From Erpetoichthys calabaricus (taxonomy: Eukaryota; Chordata; Cladistia; Polypteriformes; Polypteridae), in contig NC_041405.2 in NCBI RefSeq assembly GCF_900747795.2, positions 134,327,946-134,391,945 of the forward strand: a stretch of DNA of 64,000 bases, given 5' to 3'. Below the pieces are notes generated by a model, which worked only from the letters and a program-made list of their open reading frames with translations, was not told where the DNA came from and made no database searches. Of this stretch, positions 45,604 to 57,344 are shown one piece after another; position 1 is the first letter of the stretch, and each line of letters begins with the position of its first letter. A program made the position numbers and the translations under genes.

Positions 45604-48519
45604 GTAAGTCGATTTGCTTTCTTTTCCATTCATGTTGCAATTTTAAAGAAGTAAAGTAATGCTGTTTGTGAATATCACTGTTTGCATGTCACAACCTATT
45701 TCTGCATCTGTATTTTACGAGCCACAGGACTTTTTAATTGCACGCGTGGGCCTGGATAGTAGTTCCGTTTATTTTTAATTGCTTTTTTAATTGTTGTTGG
45801 TGATTCCTACTTTTACGCATGTATTTAATTTTATTACCATTCTCATTTTTGTAATTTGTATTTCAAGTCGGGCTTCTTTCCCGTGAAACATTTGTACGTG
45901 AAGGTGCGCGGGAGATTTGAAAGTGTGGCGCGCGCCAACTGCGTGCACTCGGGACTCGCACTTGTCACGCGCGCAAAATATTTATTTATTTATTTTATTT
46001 TTTTTTTTTGCCGCCGGATTTTCATAATTTTTAAGCAGTGGTGTCGTTACCAAAGATAATTACTAAAAACGGATTCCCCTTAGCGCTAGGTGCCGTTGCT
46101 CATCGGGCATTACTGTTTAGGCGGTCGCGTTTTGGCGGCAGAAGCCGTTAGATTTTATTTTTTTGTCATTTATATTTGTCTCCCGCTCCTATCTCGGAGG
46201 GCCTTGTTTTCTGAACAGGAGATAGATGATAAATTGTGCTACGATTCGCATTTCTGCTAATTTCCTTCTCCTGTGCCAAATATGAAATGTTCTTACACCA
46301 CCCCCTCCTCTCCACTTCGTTCTGCACAAATTTCTAATTTCTTTTTTCAATGTACATAATTCTTCTGTTTAGCATGACCAATGGTGGGAAAACCACTCTG
46401 ACGAACAAGCTTGTCAACGCGTTTCCAGGCTGTTGCGTCGTTCACCAGGACGATTTCTTCAAGGTGAGTGTCTCTCCCTCTCCATATCTGAGGAGTGCAG
46501 GGCTCTTATCGTGCTGTCCAGTCTTTGTGTCTAGCGAATACCTTCAGTTAAATGGGAGGGTGGGTGAGATCTAGCCGATAACATTTTCTGATTCAGTAAA
46601 TATATTAAAGTGAATGATATTTTATATCATCTTTTTGTATGCTAAATATATCACCATCCACGACTTCTGCTTTACCAAATATAACAGTGCAGACTTTGTT
46701 CTCATTTTCTTTAGCTTTGCCTTTAATTCTCATTCTTATCAGTTGTCGTCTTACGCTCACCCTCCTTTCTTGGGGTTAGGTTTACAGGACTCTGCAGTCA
46801 GCTGCTCAACAACTTGAACTGCAGTGGAATGACTGCAATGATATTACTTGCAGCCACCTGTCTATCAGCTCCGCTAAAGAGCGGAAGACTTGTAAAGCGC
46901 CAAGTGCTTCTTATATGGACATGACCATTTTTATAAATACCTGTTGACCAGACTGCTGGGTCCTTTTTGTTCTGACCCCACTATCCATCCTTCCTGCTGT
47001 CTTTTTAGTGAGCTGCTTTTGCTCTAGTGATCACATGTCTTCCAGTGGACAGGGTGTGATCAAGTCTGAACTAACTGGTCCTTGTGTGGTTGCAGCATTG
47101 TTTTATTGATCACTGTAATTTCAGCCACAAGATCAGATACCGGTCGGTGAGGACGGCTTTAAGCAATGGGATGGTAAGAAGTGGCTTTCACTGTAGGAAA
47201 CCATCTTTTTATAAATTTTGTTAGCATAACCTATAAAACAAGTAAGGTTAAAATATCACACTTCTAATTTGTTTTCTAGTTTGTGTTTTTGAGAGGTATG
47301 TTTACTTTTCTGTCCCTTTGCAGTAATGACCTCTTTAGACATGGAAGCAATGGTGAACACTGTTAAAGCCTGGCTGGAGAATCCTGTGAAATTTGCCCGT
47401 TCTCATGGTATCCAAGTGTCCCCAGAGTTGGAGGAACCTGACTCTGAGGAACAGACACATATTTTGATAGTAGAAGGTTTTCTGCTGTATAACTACAGGT
47501 AATGTCCTCTATGTGCCTACAATACTTTGTCTTCTCCACTTTTTCATCAATAGTGAAAATCTATGCAAGAATGTGTCATTTTTTTTTTCCAGTTTAAATG
47601 TTGTGATCTACCTGTTTTGTTAAAGTGACATACCTTGAAAAAAAACCCTAAACATTCTCCCTCTTGTCTTAACAGACCTTTGATCGAGCTGTTCAGTCAC
47701 TGCTACTACATTGTTGTCCCCTATGAAGAGTGCAAAAGGAGGCGAAGGTAATTTTAACAAGTTTCTCAGATTCATTTAATCCAATTCAGGGTCACTGGGG
47801 GCTAAAGTTTTTTCAGCTACACTAGGTGCAAGGCAGGACGTTAGTCTTTCAGGCCCAACACAACACTTTCAAACAGTCCATTTGAAATTGCATATCAACT
47901 TAACCTGCATTTATATATACTTAATTTGCATTTATATTGAGTATGCTAACGTATTGATACTGTGTACATGCATTTTAACAGAACACAAAATGCTACTTTA
48001 AGTTGTCAAAACCTTTTTAAATAAGCATTCCTTACTTCCTAAACTTCTCCCAACATTTTAAGTTCATGCATTGCAACATGAAAGGAACTCATGTAAGACA
48101 TAACTACACCGACAAACTCCTTCAGTCTTGATGCTGCGTAGACATCCCAGTTTAGTAGAACATGTTCTAGCCTATGACTCTGCTTTAATATAAATTTATT
48201 TTCTTTTCAGCACACGAAAATACACAGTCCCTGATCCTCCTGGCCTCTTTGATGGACATGTTTGGCCAATGTATCTCAAATACAGGAGGGAAATGGAAAG
48301 CAGTCCTGTTGAAGTTGGTAGGTACAATCTTTAATACTCCTCTGCTTTGGTTAGTGGATAAATTTTTCTTAGGATTAATCCATTAGTCTGTGAATATGGC
48401 TTGGGAATTTACATTCCATCCTACTTGTAATGTTTCCAGAGTACCTGGATGGCTTGAAAACCAGAGAGCAGCTCTTTAATCAGGTTTATGAAGCAATTAG
48501 GAACATGTTGAATAGCTGA
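45578..48519 (+). CDS. NMRK2: nicotinamide riboside kinase 2, seven coding exons
   Basis: Coding exons: 45578-45603, 46373-46463, 47125-47173, 47324-47498, 47676-47747, 48211-48317, 48440-48519. All joins are GT-AG, in phase, 600 nt, 199 residues. It phosphorylates nicotinamide riboside to NMN in the salvage route to NAD+. The Walker A motif GMTNGGKT is at residues 9-16, the catalytic QDDFFK at 34-39 (Asp35 corresponds to NRK1 Asp36), and the conserved DPPGLFDGHVWPMY and EECKRRRSTR (lid arginines) follow. GGMTNGGKTTLTN, KPQDQI and GEDGFKQWDV point to NMRK2, not NMRK1. Human NMRK2 is 230 residues, with a C-terminal extension absent here. It lies directly downstream of ATCAY, as in human. No truncation or odd residue seen. 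Confidence 0.97.
45604..46372 (+). other. NMRK2 intron 1
   Basis: CpG content stays high to about 46170 (cgcgcgccaactgcg, gcggtcgcgttttggcgg), so the CpG island runs from the promoter into this intron. Confidence 0.7.
46373..46463 (+). CDS. NMRK2: NMRK2 coding exon 2
   Basis: Encodes GMTNGGKTTLTNKLVNAFPG, then CCVVHQDDFFK: P-loop and catalytic aspartates. Donor aag|gtgagt. Confidence 0.97.
47125..47173 (+). CDS. NMRK2: NMRK2 coding exon 3
   Basis: Encodes PQDQIPVGEDGFKQWD, substrate-site region. Acceptor atttcag, donor g|gtaaga. Confidence 0.96.
47324..47498 (+). CDS. NMRK2: NMRK2 coding exon 4
   Basis: Encodes VMTSLDMEAMVNTVKAWLEN, the variable FARSHGIQVSPELEE segment and HILIVEGFLLYNY. 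Donor ag|gtaatg. Confidence 0.97.
47676..47747 (+). CDS. NMRK2: NMRK2 coding exon 5
   Basis: Encodes RPLIELFSHCYYIVVPYEEC then KRRR. Donor ag|gtaatt. Confidence 0.97.
47775..47910 (-). mobile_element. very old tRNA-SINE scrap in NMRK2 intron 5
   Basis: Phrases caattcagggtcactggggg, gtgcaaggcaggac and aacttaacctgcat keep the order of the reverse-strand SINE. Confidence 0.5.
48211..48317 (+). CDS. NMRK2: NMRK2 coding exon 6
   Basis: Encodes STRKYTVPDPPGLFDGHVWP, then MYLKYRREMESSPVEV. Donor g|gtaggt. Confidence 0.97.
48440..48519 (+). CDS. NMRK2: NMRK2 coding exon 7 with stop
   Basis: Encodes EYLDGLKTREQLFNQVYEAI, then RNMLNS and TGA. Donor aag|gtaagg at 48523 lies three bases past the stop, so the last intron is in the 3' UTR. 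Confidence 0.95.
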
Positions 48520-48610
48520 AAGGTAAGGAGCATACCTGGGAGCTTTGGGTATTATTGGTTTGCTTGTTGACTGCAGAGTTTGATTATGTAATTTTTTTCT
48601 CATTTTCTAG

Positions 48611-49005
48611 TGGCTGACCAGTGTACAGAATTGTAAATAGAAGTTCGTCAAGCGTGAAGATATACTGGCACCTATTTGGTTACTTGATGTAAATAGTCAG
48701 GGAGGAATAACTTATTTTAAACATTTGCATTTGAAAATGTTTTATTTTTTTTATTTGATACATCAAAGTAAGAAATTGCAAGCTCATGATTTTAATGTGA
48801 CATATTTTATTATCTTGTGTCATGTTTATATGAATAATTGTAAACTTTGCCTGTAACTGCTTTTAATTGCATTCATATGATCTCTAGATCAGTTTTAGAT
48901 TTTTTTTTATATTAAATTTAATACTTGTATTTTATGTCTGTTGGCGTTATCAATTCCATTTTATATTATGGTTGTAGAATAAAAATATCAAACCAATAAC
49001 ACATT
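48611..49005 (+). other. NMRK2: NMRK2 3' UTR exon and polyadenylation signal
   Basis: Acceptor tcattttctag ends at 48610. The AT-rich exon carries AATAAA at 48978-48983, preceded by an ATTAAA variant near 48911. Cleavage is expected at about 48995-49010. Confidence 0.7.
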
Positions 49006-50944
49006 TGGTACAACATACCAGAAGGAATGAAGTGTTCCTCTGCACAGAAAAGTGAAACTTCTTGAATTTAACAGGGAATTTAGGTGTTAATGTTTATGTA
49101 GAATTTATAATGAGAGTAAATACTGTGAAGTTTCTTAAAGAAAGCCACTTGGAAGCTATGCCAAGCAGATGGTGTCACCTGCAGTTATTTCTACCAGTCT
49201 AATCATACAATTCCAGGATGCCTCTAAAATGAGTCAACAGATACAGATGCCGCTACAGAGAACCTGCCTTAAACTGACCGGACTGGGGAGGTTCACCTTG
49301 ATAGCTACTTCAATACTTTGCTGTCTTTGGTCCAGATACTGATCTGCATCACTTGAGATTATATTGACATCCAGTCATAAGACTTTTTTTCTTTGTTCGA
49401 AGGATCTGCTGCTCTCAATTTTATGTTGCTATGTTTTTCCAGAGTAAAAGTACAATATCAGGGGTAGAGTATAGGTGGTAAAACTACTTTGCCATGGGAT
49501 CATTCAGAGTAGCAAGTCTGAGCAATTTACATGAATATTTTGTATTCTTTGCGTAGGGAAGTGAGAGATTAAAACTATCAAGTCACTATGATGTGTGTGT
49601 ATGCCTAGCCTACTGGTAGGCACTCCAAGCAATATTTTCTGTCTTTGGCTCAAGTGAAACATGCAGGAAAACTGAAAATAACACTGGTTTGTGCCAAGAA
49701 TATTTCACTAGTGTTCTTAGTAATATTGTGTGTCCTAAAGCTACAGACGCAACAGAAACCTAATAGGCTTGGCTTTCTAAGTGAAAGCACACAGTACGCG
49801 TTACTAGGTCTGGCCAAAATGATTGGAATTCTTCAACCATCAGATAGTAGCTACATGAAGTAGATAGGCAATCTTGTGTAATTTGAAAATTAGCTTCTTT
49901 CAATGTTAAGATTAGAAGCTAACAGGCTGCTAGTATAAACTATTAAAGTCTGAAGAAATGGTAGTACAGGATGAGTATAAAGCAAAGGTCAAACTTGCTT
50001 TGCACATTAATTACCTTGTACTTTTAGATGCAGTCGCCATTTTCAGTCCTGGCTCTTACTATCTGTTGGCTGAAAGTCCCTGGGCGTTTAAATCTTGCTC
50101 CCATAGATTAGAGGTTTGATGAGCAGGCACAGGTGTGGGTGACTGCCCTGTCTAGGCACAGTGTCAGATGGAAGGGTAAAGCTCAAAGCAGTGACACAGC
50201 AGGCTACATTTCATAGAAGTGCAGCTGCTGAGTCAGACCTGTAGACAAAGGATATCCAGTGAGACACTTAGGGTTTCCCCATCTCTCGAACACTGACTGG
50301 CTCTTCTGGCATAGTACTGTATCTACAGTATTTACCTGAGCAGAAAACCTTGAGTGGACTGCAAGGCATCTGAGATCTTGCTGAGATTTTTCATTCTACT
50401 CTAATATCTGCAAGGTTTGTTACATATGTGTACCTGCATATTTGCATTTGGACTCCCAAATTCCCATTTGTGGGGTACTTCTGCAAAGTATTTTTCAGTT
50501 TCTACACAACGGTAAGCTTATGTCATATTGAGCAGCCACTATTTCAGTATGTATGCTCTATAGCTAATGAGCGGGTGTAGCTCAATGTGAATATCATGAG
50601 CACCAGTAACTGTGACAGCTGTCATGTGGAGATAGGACCTGTCCTTGATGGTATGGAATGAGCTGGCTGCTCCAGCGATGTGAGACATTTTAATATGGAG
50701 CAATGTGTTTCAGCAGGCCACATTGTTTCTAAGCACAAGAGATAAACACTTCTATTTTTAAACTCATTTTTGTCTTGCCTGGTAAAGTCATCTTGAAATG
50801 ATTGGAAGTTGTCACGTCTTTCAGAGGACATCTTGTAGAAAGCCAGTGGATGGATTTTACCCAAATTTAAGATCAGTTTTTTAATTTGTGCTTTTAGGGA
50901 AGCATACATTAATTTGTGTTGATTAGTTGCGTTTGCCTATTTCC
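49006..50944. other. intergenic, nothing recognised
   Basis: Short frames only. No DAPK3-like exon (the next gene in human) and no known repeat was seen. Confidence 0.45.
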
Positions 50945-51145
50945 AGTATCTGTTAGGCTGATGCCTTTATCCAAGGTGAATTACAACATTGGAGATACAA
51001 ATGGTCGCATTTCTTTTTGTTCCCAAATGGAGCACAGGCAGGTGAAGTGATTTGCTCATGGTCACACAGTGTCGGTGGATTGGATTTGAACCCAGAACCT
51101 CGGTGCTTGAAGTCCAAAGCCATAACCACTTAATCACCCTGCCTA
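50945..51145 (+). mobile_element. second SINE-like repeat family
   Basis: Reads tatccaaggtgaattacaac, then aatggagcacaggcaggtga, tcacacagtgtcggtgg, ggatttgaacccagaacctc and ccataaccactt. The ggatttgaaccc stretch resembles a tRNA T-arm. This is a common lower-vertebrate repeat; family name unknown to me. Confidence 0.55.
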
Positions 51146-51745
51146 ACCTTTAATTAGCTATCATTTCTCCAAAGTAAAATACCAATCCTGAGTGCTGAAT
51201 TTAATTGCTGTTCACATTTGTAAGACTGACAGGTGAGGTGACTTTCTACAGGGTCACATAGGTGCTCAATAGCATTTCCTGTAAGTAGATACTTCAATCT
51301 GACTGACGCAAAATCCAAAGTATTCTACAAAAAAATAAAATCTAACAATAAGGGTACAGTGTCTACCTCTAGAGTGATGTGGATGAAACTAAACAGGTAC
51401 AACCCCATAAAACTTCAACACTAGTTGAAGTTCTTTACCCTTTGACCTCATGTCTTGTACTTAAGAGGAGCATGTCAGCTGATGTACTATATTTACCTTT
51501 GGGCTGCATGCTTGTGGAGTCAGCAGTGCAAATATAGGCCTCTGCAGCAAAGCATACATTTCCTTCCACTGAAAGGAAACATCTGCTGCTGGTATGCTTG
51601 CAGTCAATGATGGAGACCACGTCATCAACAACAGTGCCCCGGGTTCTGCTGCAGGGTGTGTCATTGCACAAAGTGGCCATGGCCAGCCCAGTCTTTCTTT
51701 ATGACTGGGGTAACCAGAACAGAGGAAAATAACTGGTTTATAAAT
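51146..51745. other. intergenic, nothing recognised
   Basis: Overlapping reverse-strand frames of 81 and 102 codons at 51435-51769 are not recognised and partly run into a SINE, so they are unlikely to be genes. Confidence 0.4.
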
Positions 51746-51968
51746 CCATCTATCCATAATCCAACCCACTATATCCTAACTACAGGGTCACGGGGGTCTG
51801 CTGGAGCCAATCCCAGCCAACACAGCGCAAGGCAGGAAACAAATCCCGGGCAGGGTGCCAGCCCACCGCAGGGAACACATACCGGAGATTGGAGCACCTG
51901 GAGGAGAACCCAGGAAGTGAACCCAGGCCTCCTTACTGCGAGGCAGCAGCGCTACCCACTGTGCCACC
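51746..51968 (-). mobile_element. tRNA-SINE with target duplication
   Basis: Reverse-strand SINE missing part of its middle: the stretch with the 'ccgtgtctgtgtggg' block is shortened. Target duplication CTGGTTTATAAAT lies at 51733-51745 and 51969-51981. Confidence 0.9.
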
Positions 51969-51981
51969 CTGGTTTATAAAT

Positions 51982-52444
51982 AATCATTTAAAATAGATTT
52001 TACAAAATATACATTTAATCATCCCAGTGGACTAGTCTCATGTTCAGTGACCATCATCTAATTGATTCAAATATTGCCCCACAATGCTAAAGTCTCTTAG
52101 AAACCATGAGGTAGGAATCAGCCATGATCATTGAAATGTAAATATATAAAAAAGGAAAAAATATTATTAAGATTAAGTGAGCTTAAGATATGGTACGGTG
52201 TGGTATGGCATTGTTTTCATCAATCGGATTTAATACAATCAAGTTACTCCTTTTGAGAAAGAAAATCCTGTTGTCACCAAGACCCCAGAGTTGTGTGCCT
52301 TCATGTTGTATCAGTAACTTACCCCCAAATCCAAAAGACAAACAGATTTGTTAGGTGGCCACTATGAGTGAGTTCACCCTACCATAGACTGGCACTGTCC
52401 AGGGATGGCTCCCACTTCCCTGATTTTCAATACCTGAGCTTTGA
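51982..52444. other. intergenic
   Basis: AT-rich. 52366-52440 holds a weak SINE scrap (ccatagactggcactgtcca). Confidence 0.4.
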
Positions 52445-52650
52445 AAATTCACTCTATTGCCAATAGTATTGGGACGCCTGCCTTTACACACACATGAACT
52501 TTAATGACATCCTATTCTTAATACAGAGGCTTTAATATGGAGTTAGCCCACCCTTTGTAGCTATAACAGCTTCAATTCTTCTGGGAAGGCTTTCCACACG
52601 GTGCAAGAGTGTGTTTATGGGAATTTTGGACCATTCTTCCAGGAGCACCA
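52445..52650 (-). mobile_element. Tc1-like transposon end fragment
   Basis: Contains the terminus-like tattgccaatagtattggg and, on the reverse strand, the transposase C-terminus (LLEEWSKIPIN, RVESLPRRIEAVI). The rest of the element is missing. Confidence 0.75.
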
Positions 52651-52839
52651 AGATAAAAGAGTGAGACATTCACTGAATGAGAGTGAGGCCTGAAAATGGA
52701 CACATTTAGTTAACAATGAATGTCCACCAGCCGTACACTTCCTGCTGCACAGGGGCCTTGTAAAGTAACAGTTGCTAGAACTACCCAAAGTCCCCTCTCC
52801 ATGATCCCCACTTGTCTTCTATGAGGCTCAGTTTATCCA

Positions 52840-53490
52840 ATGCTCTGGGGGTCTCTACCTGCCTTCTTGAACCTGTTATGTGAATATTCCAGGGTTTCAT
52901 GGACGGCAGAGCTCAGCATGAATGTGGGACATTTTGCTGTCAATCGCCCAGCCTGCCCCTCTTATCTCCAGGGTGATATGCTGCCCACTACAGTACACTT
53001 GGCATCCTCGAGCACCTGTGTGTTGATACTGTGGTACTCACTTGCGATTCACACGTGTGCTCCTCCACACTTGGCACAATGATCTTCATGTGTGCGCCAT
53101 CAATCACAGCAACAACTCCAGGAAAACCAGCGATTTGCATGAATGCAGTTTGTTTTAACATTACTTCACGTGGAGTGGTGAGAAGATGTAGAAATCTACG
53201 TATTACCTCACGTGTTGTAAGGCGTTGGTCTAAAATTCAAGAAATGGTTGGTTGTGACATACCACATCATTGGAGTGGTGATATGACATTTTCCCAGTGG
53301 CCAAAAATACATAACATTACCAACACTTTCGTTTTGGTCGACAGCGCATGGCTTCTCCACTTAGATGAAATAATCATGCAACGTACAAGATTTATTATGA
53401 ATATTAATCCACTTCCTTGTTGTCCAGCATTTCCAAGCCATTTGGCCTTTCCTGGCATGGGCATGCTGATCTCTGCTTGATCGCCATCTT
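52840..53490 (-). mobile_element. PIF/Harbinger nuclease fossil
   Basis: Read on the reverse strand the order is VLVMLCIFGHW, TTREVIRRFLHLLTTPREVM, then FMQIAGFPGVVAVIDGAHMK and YHSINTQVLEDAKC. This is the HARBI1/Harbinger nuclease layout, with the first catalytic Asp in VIDGAH (usually GCIDGTH). The pieces lie in different frames with stops between, and the later catalytic residues are not found. Terminal repeats not located. Inactive. Confidence 0.75.
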
Positions 53491-53599
53491 CTGGCAGCTC
53501 CTATCAAGTTTGGAAAACTCATGAGCTCTCCTCAGAAGAAGTTAAGAGTAGTCATCTAAATTAGGAAAATTGATAACATGATTTTACACCGACTCCTAT

Positions 53600-54665
53600 A
53601 AGGAGGACCACATTTGCTAGCTCTGCTTTCCTACTCGGAGGCGAGCCCACCTCAAGACGAAAGCTGTAGGACATTCACGTTTTTGTTTCGAAGCCATTTC
53701 TGTGTAGCTTCAGCTTTATGCTTGGGCTCATTGTCCTGCTGGAAAACAAATCTTCTCCCATGGCATAAGCTTCTTGTAGACTTCATCAGGTTCTCTGTCA
53801 GGATTTCTGTGCATTCATCTCACCCTCAGAAATCTTCAGGGCCTGCTGCAGAAAGGCATTCCCACAGTCTGATGGTGCTTCACGGTGGGGATGGGATGTT
53901 TTTGATAATGTAGAAATATTTAGTCTGATGGCCAAAAAGCTCAGTTTTGGTCCCATCAGACCACAGAACCATCTTCCAGCTGACTTCACCTTCTGGCCAC
54001 CGCTAGTTGAGATGTGCTGTGTGTTTATTTGCTTTGTCCACTCCCCCCATAAACCTGTGACTGGTGAAACACCCAATGATCAGCTGTTGTTTGCTCCGTC
54101 TGTCCAATCTCAACCTCTGTAGCTTGTAACTCCCTCCGAGTTCTCATAGGCCTCACTCATCTTCTTCTTGTATGTTCGCTCAGTTTCTGCTCTCGACAGA
54201 TTTACTGCTGTGACAAACCAACTCCATTACTTAATGCCTGCTTTAATTGAACTCCAAGGGATATTCAGTGGTGTGGATATCTGCTGGTCTCCATCCCCTG
54301 ACTGGTGATTTTCAATCCCCTTTTCATGGAGTTGCTTGATGTGTCCTTTTGTTTTCATTGTGTAGGGTAGGCCACCACAAATTAGACCTTCCATATTCAG
54401 GGGCATCAACTGAAACTCCAGACAGGTTTGAGATAATTCTGGGATTTCTAAAACCAGTTGGTTGCACCAGTGAATACTTATGGGATCCATTAATTGGTGT
54501 TTATTCTTTGTAATTAATTGAGACCACTCTTCAGACATCTGTTTTCACTTTGACATTAAAGAGTCAGTGACAAAAAGGCCAAATGGAATCCTCAGTGAAT
54601 TAATGTTGTAGACCAATAAAATGTTAAAACTTCCATGGAGGTGAATGCTTTTCATATTCACTGCA
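53600..54665 (-). mobile_element. Tc1/mariner-type transposon, degenerate
   Basis: The reverse strand holds transposase pieces: a stretch around 53990-53930 corresponding to the FWSDET-type first-Asp region (decayed to RWFCGLMGPKLSFLAIR), a FLQQALKISEGEMNAQK stretch at 53850-53800, and a region at 53770-53690 matching xQDNDPKHKAEATQKW of related elements. The right end has acttccatggaggtgaatgc, the usual outer sequence of this family. Many stops; inactive. Confidence 0.65.
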
Positions 54666-55458
54666 CTAACTGTGAACTCCCATCTGAGAAGCGTCTTATT
54701 TAAGATTCAGTATAATTTGATGTATAATTACAAGTTTCAGGGCAATTCCCAGACTCACTTCTGGGGTCAAGTAGACCTTCTGGTACCCCAAGACCCCCTG
54801 AACATTAAATGCTATATAAATGGCCAGCCATTCCAGGTCACTTGCCCTGCTTGATCTGCACCAGGGGTTCAAATAAACATCAGTGGCCCACCTTACTGAA
54901 GCCTGTCCACCTAACTCTAGTGCTCTCCTTCATTTAGTCCTATGCCCACTTGGTTACCATCTCTGCTAATGGTTTACACTGCTATCTGGCTGTAATCTTT
55001 TGCTCAGTTCTGCCCTACTGCCTGCTGTTCTTTGGCCTAGTTGTGTACAGCGTCATGAAAGGAGCTATAAACAACTGAGGTAAAACGAGGCCGGCTTTGT
55101 AATTGTTGTAAAAGAGCTTACGCTTTGGATGATATTACAGGGAATTCCTTTCAGTCCATTTTCAAAGGTGATGAGAGATGAACACCAGTGATGGAAGACA
55201 CCAGAATATTTAAACTCAGATGTTAAATGAAGTCTGGTGAGGTGGTCTGCTGTGTTGGACATGAACTTGTTGGAGCAGCATAGCAGAGTTTGGGCTGAGA
55301 AGTGGTGAGCAACGGACTTGTGGGCACCTTTAGGTCACAAGTGGAGGTGAAACATTGGACTTTGACTAGTTGTGTATCCATAGAGATAAAATCTGAAGAG
55401 CCACTGGCTCTCTTTTGAATTTCTTGACCTTGACATGTACAGATTTGGCAGCAACATA
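54666..55458. other. intergenic, nothing recognised
   Basis: No gene or repeat family recognised. Confidence 0.4.
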
Positions 55459-55492
55459 CACCGTTCAGCCCCAGCATTACAACCACCTGCCC

Positions 55493-56631
55493 GATTTTGA
55501 CTCACAGATGCCTTTCAAGTATGAACGGGAGTGAGGCAAGGTTGTCTGCCATCGCCCTTCCTGTTCCTGCTGGAAACAGATTGGGTCATGAAGACATCCA
55601 TAGCCCAGAAGCAAAATGACATACCAGTGGACACTCTGGACACAGCTAGATGACCTCACTTTAGCATATGACCTGGTCCTTCTGCCACATTCCCAACAAA
55701 AGATGAAGGAAAAGACCAGCATTGTAGTAGACACCTCAGCAAATAGTGGGCCTCAACATCAACAGCGGTAAGAGTAAGGTGCCAAAGGTCAACACAGCCA
55801 GTGCAACATCCATCACGCTGGAAGGAGAGGCTCTAGAAGAAGTGGACAACTTTACCTACCTTGGCAGCATCCTCGACAGACAGGGTGGGACAGATGCAGA
55901 TGTTAGAACCCAAATCTGCAAGGTGAGGGCGGCATTCATTCAGCTGAAGAATGTATGGAGATCCTCCGAAATGAACAGCAATGCCAAGGTCAGAGTCTTC
56001 AACACCATTGTGAAGCCTGTCTTTCTTTATGGAGCCAAAACCCGCAGAACCACTGTCACCACCACAAAGAGAGTCCAGGCTTTCATCAACACCTGCCTCA
56101 GAAGATACGCTGGCCAGACAAGATCAGCAATGAAGACCTGTGGCAATGTCATTGGAGACGACATTCTTCAAAGATGCTGGAGGTGGATTGGGCACACCCT
56201 CCACAGGCCTGTAACCAGCTTCACAAGACAAGCCCTCACCTGGAACCCACAAGGGAACAGGAAGAGGGGTCGGCCAAAAAACACCTGGCGCTGTGACCTG
56301 GAAGCAGACATGAGGAGGATTGGCCACTGTTGGATTATTAATCAGGCAGTTAAATAGGCAGACCAGGCAGCAAGGGACCTTGTGGTTTTGTTGCAGAAAG
56401 GTTTGGCGCTGTTAAGCAAGCACAGGAGTTGTAGGAGTGACTTGATGTAACACCTGTCATTTCCAATAAGTTTGAAATAATAAATTCAGAATTGAGAAAG
56501 TATTCCGAATGGTTATTGGAATATTACAGCCACACATGGGGACAGCTGGCCCAGGACCTAAAAGGCTGGAGGGAGCTGATTGGCGGCCTATGCCCCAGAC
56601 GGGACCACGGGCAGAGATGAGATGAGATGAG
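55493..56631 (+). mobile_element. non-LTR retrotransposon (LINE) 3' part, inserted in Tc1
   Basis: Translation shows GVRQGCLPSPFLFLL (RT block), then LDDLTLAYDLVLLPHSQQKM where the catalytic FADD reads LAYD, GLNINSGKSKV, FTYLGSILDRQGGTDADVR, IQLKNVWRS, RKRGRPKNTWRCDLEADMRR and the true C-terminus WRELIGGLCPRRDHGQR at 56560-56610. At least two frameshifts and stops interrupt it. The 3' tail is (GATGA)n at 56613-56631. Clade not settled (RTE- or Jockey-like). A 206-bp insert lies at 56328-56533. Confidence 0.8.
56328..56533. mobile_element. 206-bp insertion inside the LINE
   Basis: LINE coding similarity stops after DMRRIGH and resumes at TWGQLAQDL. GCCAC ends both flanks (56323-56327, 56529-56533) as a possible 5-bp target duplication. 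Insert is non-coding and unclassified. Confidence 0.55.
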
Positions 56632-56752
56632 AGCCTGACATTGTGTAGGGTCCCCTCATGCCACCAAAGCAACTCTGATCCGTCGACGCATGGACTCCAT
56701 AAGACCTCTTCTGAAGGTATTTCTCAAAATGTTTACAGCAGATCCTTCAAGA

Positions 56753-56939
56753 CAGAGGTTCCAAGCTTTTTTGGTTGGTGACACCATTTTGAAATCTGAG
56801 CTGTTTGAAATATTGACATTCACTTCTTATTCAATACATTGTTTGTTTTTTTTTTCTATTTTTAAATATATTCTTGCAACTCCATTAGCATATCAGGTGA
56901 TCCCACTTGGGGTCATGACCCCAAGGTTGGGAAATGCTG
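56753..56939. mobile_element. short hAT MITE inserted in Tc1
   Basis: 187 bp with ends CAGAGGTTCCAAGC and reverse of CAGCATTTCCCAACC. Flanked by 8-bp duplications CTTCAAGA (56745-56752) and CTTTAAGA (56940-56947), which match the continuous Tc1 sequence. No coding capacity. Confidence 0.8.
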
Positions 56940-57344
56940 CTTTAAGACCTGTACGTTGCAAGGTGGGGCCTCTACAGATCAGAAGAGTTTTTCTAGCACA
57001 TTCCTTGGATGCTCGTTTGCTTGAGATCTGCAGAATTTGGAGGCCAAGTCAACACCCTGAACTTTGTCTCATATTTCCTCAAACCATTCCTGAACAATTT
57101 TTGCTGTGTGACAGTGTGACAGAGCGCATTATCCTGCTGGAAGAGGCCACTGCCATCTTTGCCATAAAGGGGGGTATGTGATCTGCAACAATCTTTATAT
57201 AGTGGTACGTGTCAAAGTAACATCTCTACATGAAGGCCAAGACCCAAAGTTTCCCAGCAGAACTTAGCCCAGAGCATCACACTGCCTCTGCTGGCTTGCC
57301 TCCTTCCCATAGTGCATTCTGCTTCTCCGTGTAAGTGAAGGCAA

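Noticed and set aside
51461-51769. 102-codon reverse-strand frame
   Set aside because: Runs into a SINE, overlaps another unrelated frame, and has no splice context or recognisable motif.
53031-53480. 149-codon + strand frame
   Set aside because: Antisense shadow of the Harbinger nuclease fossil on the reverse strand.
56690-57181. 163-codon + strand frame
   Set aside because: Antisense of the Tc1 transposase with a hAT MITE inside it.
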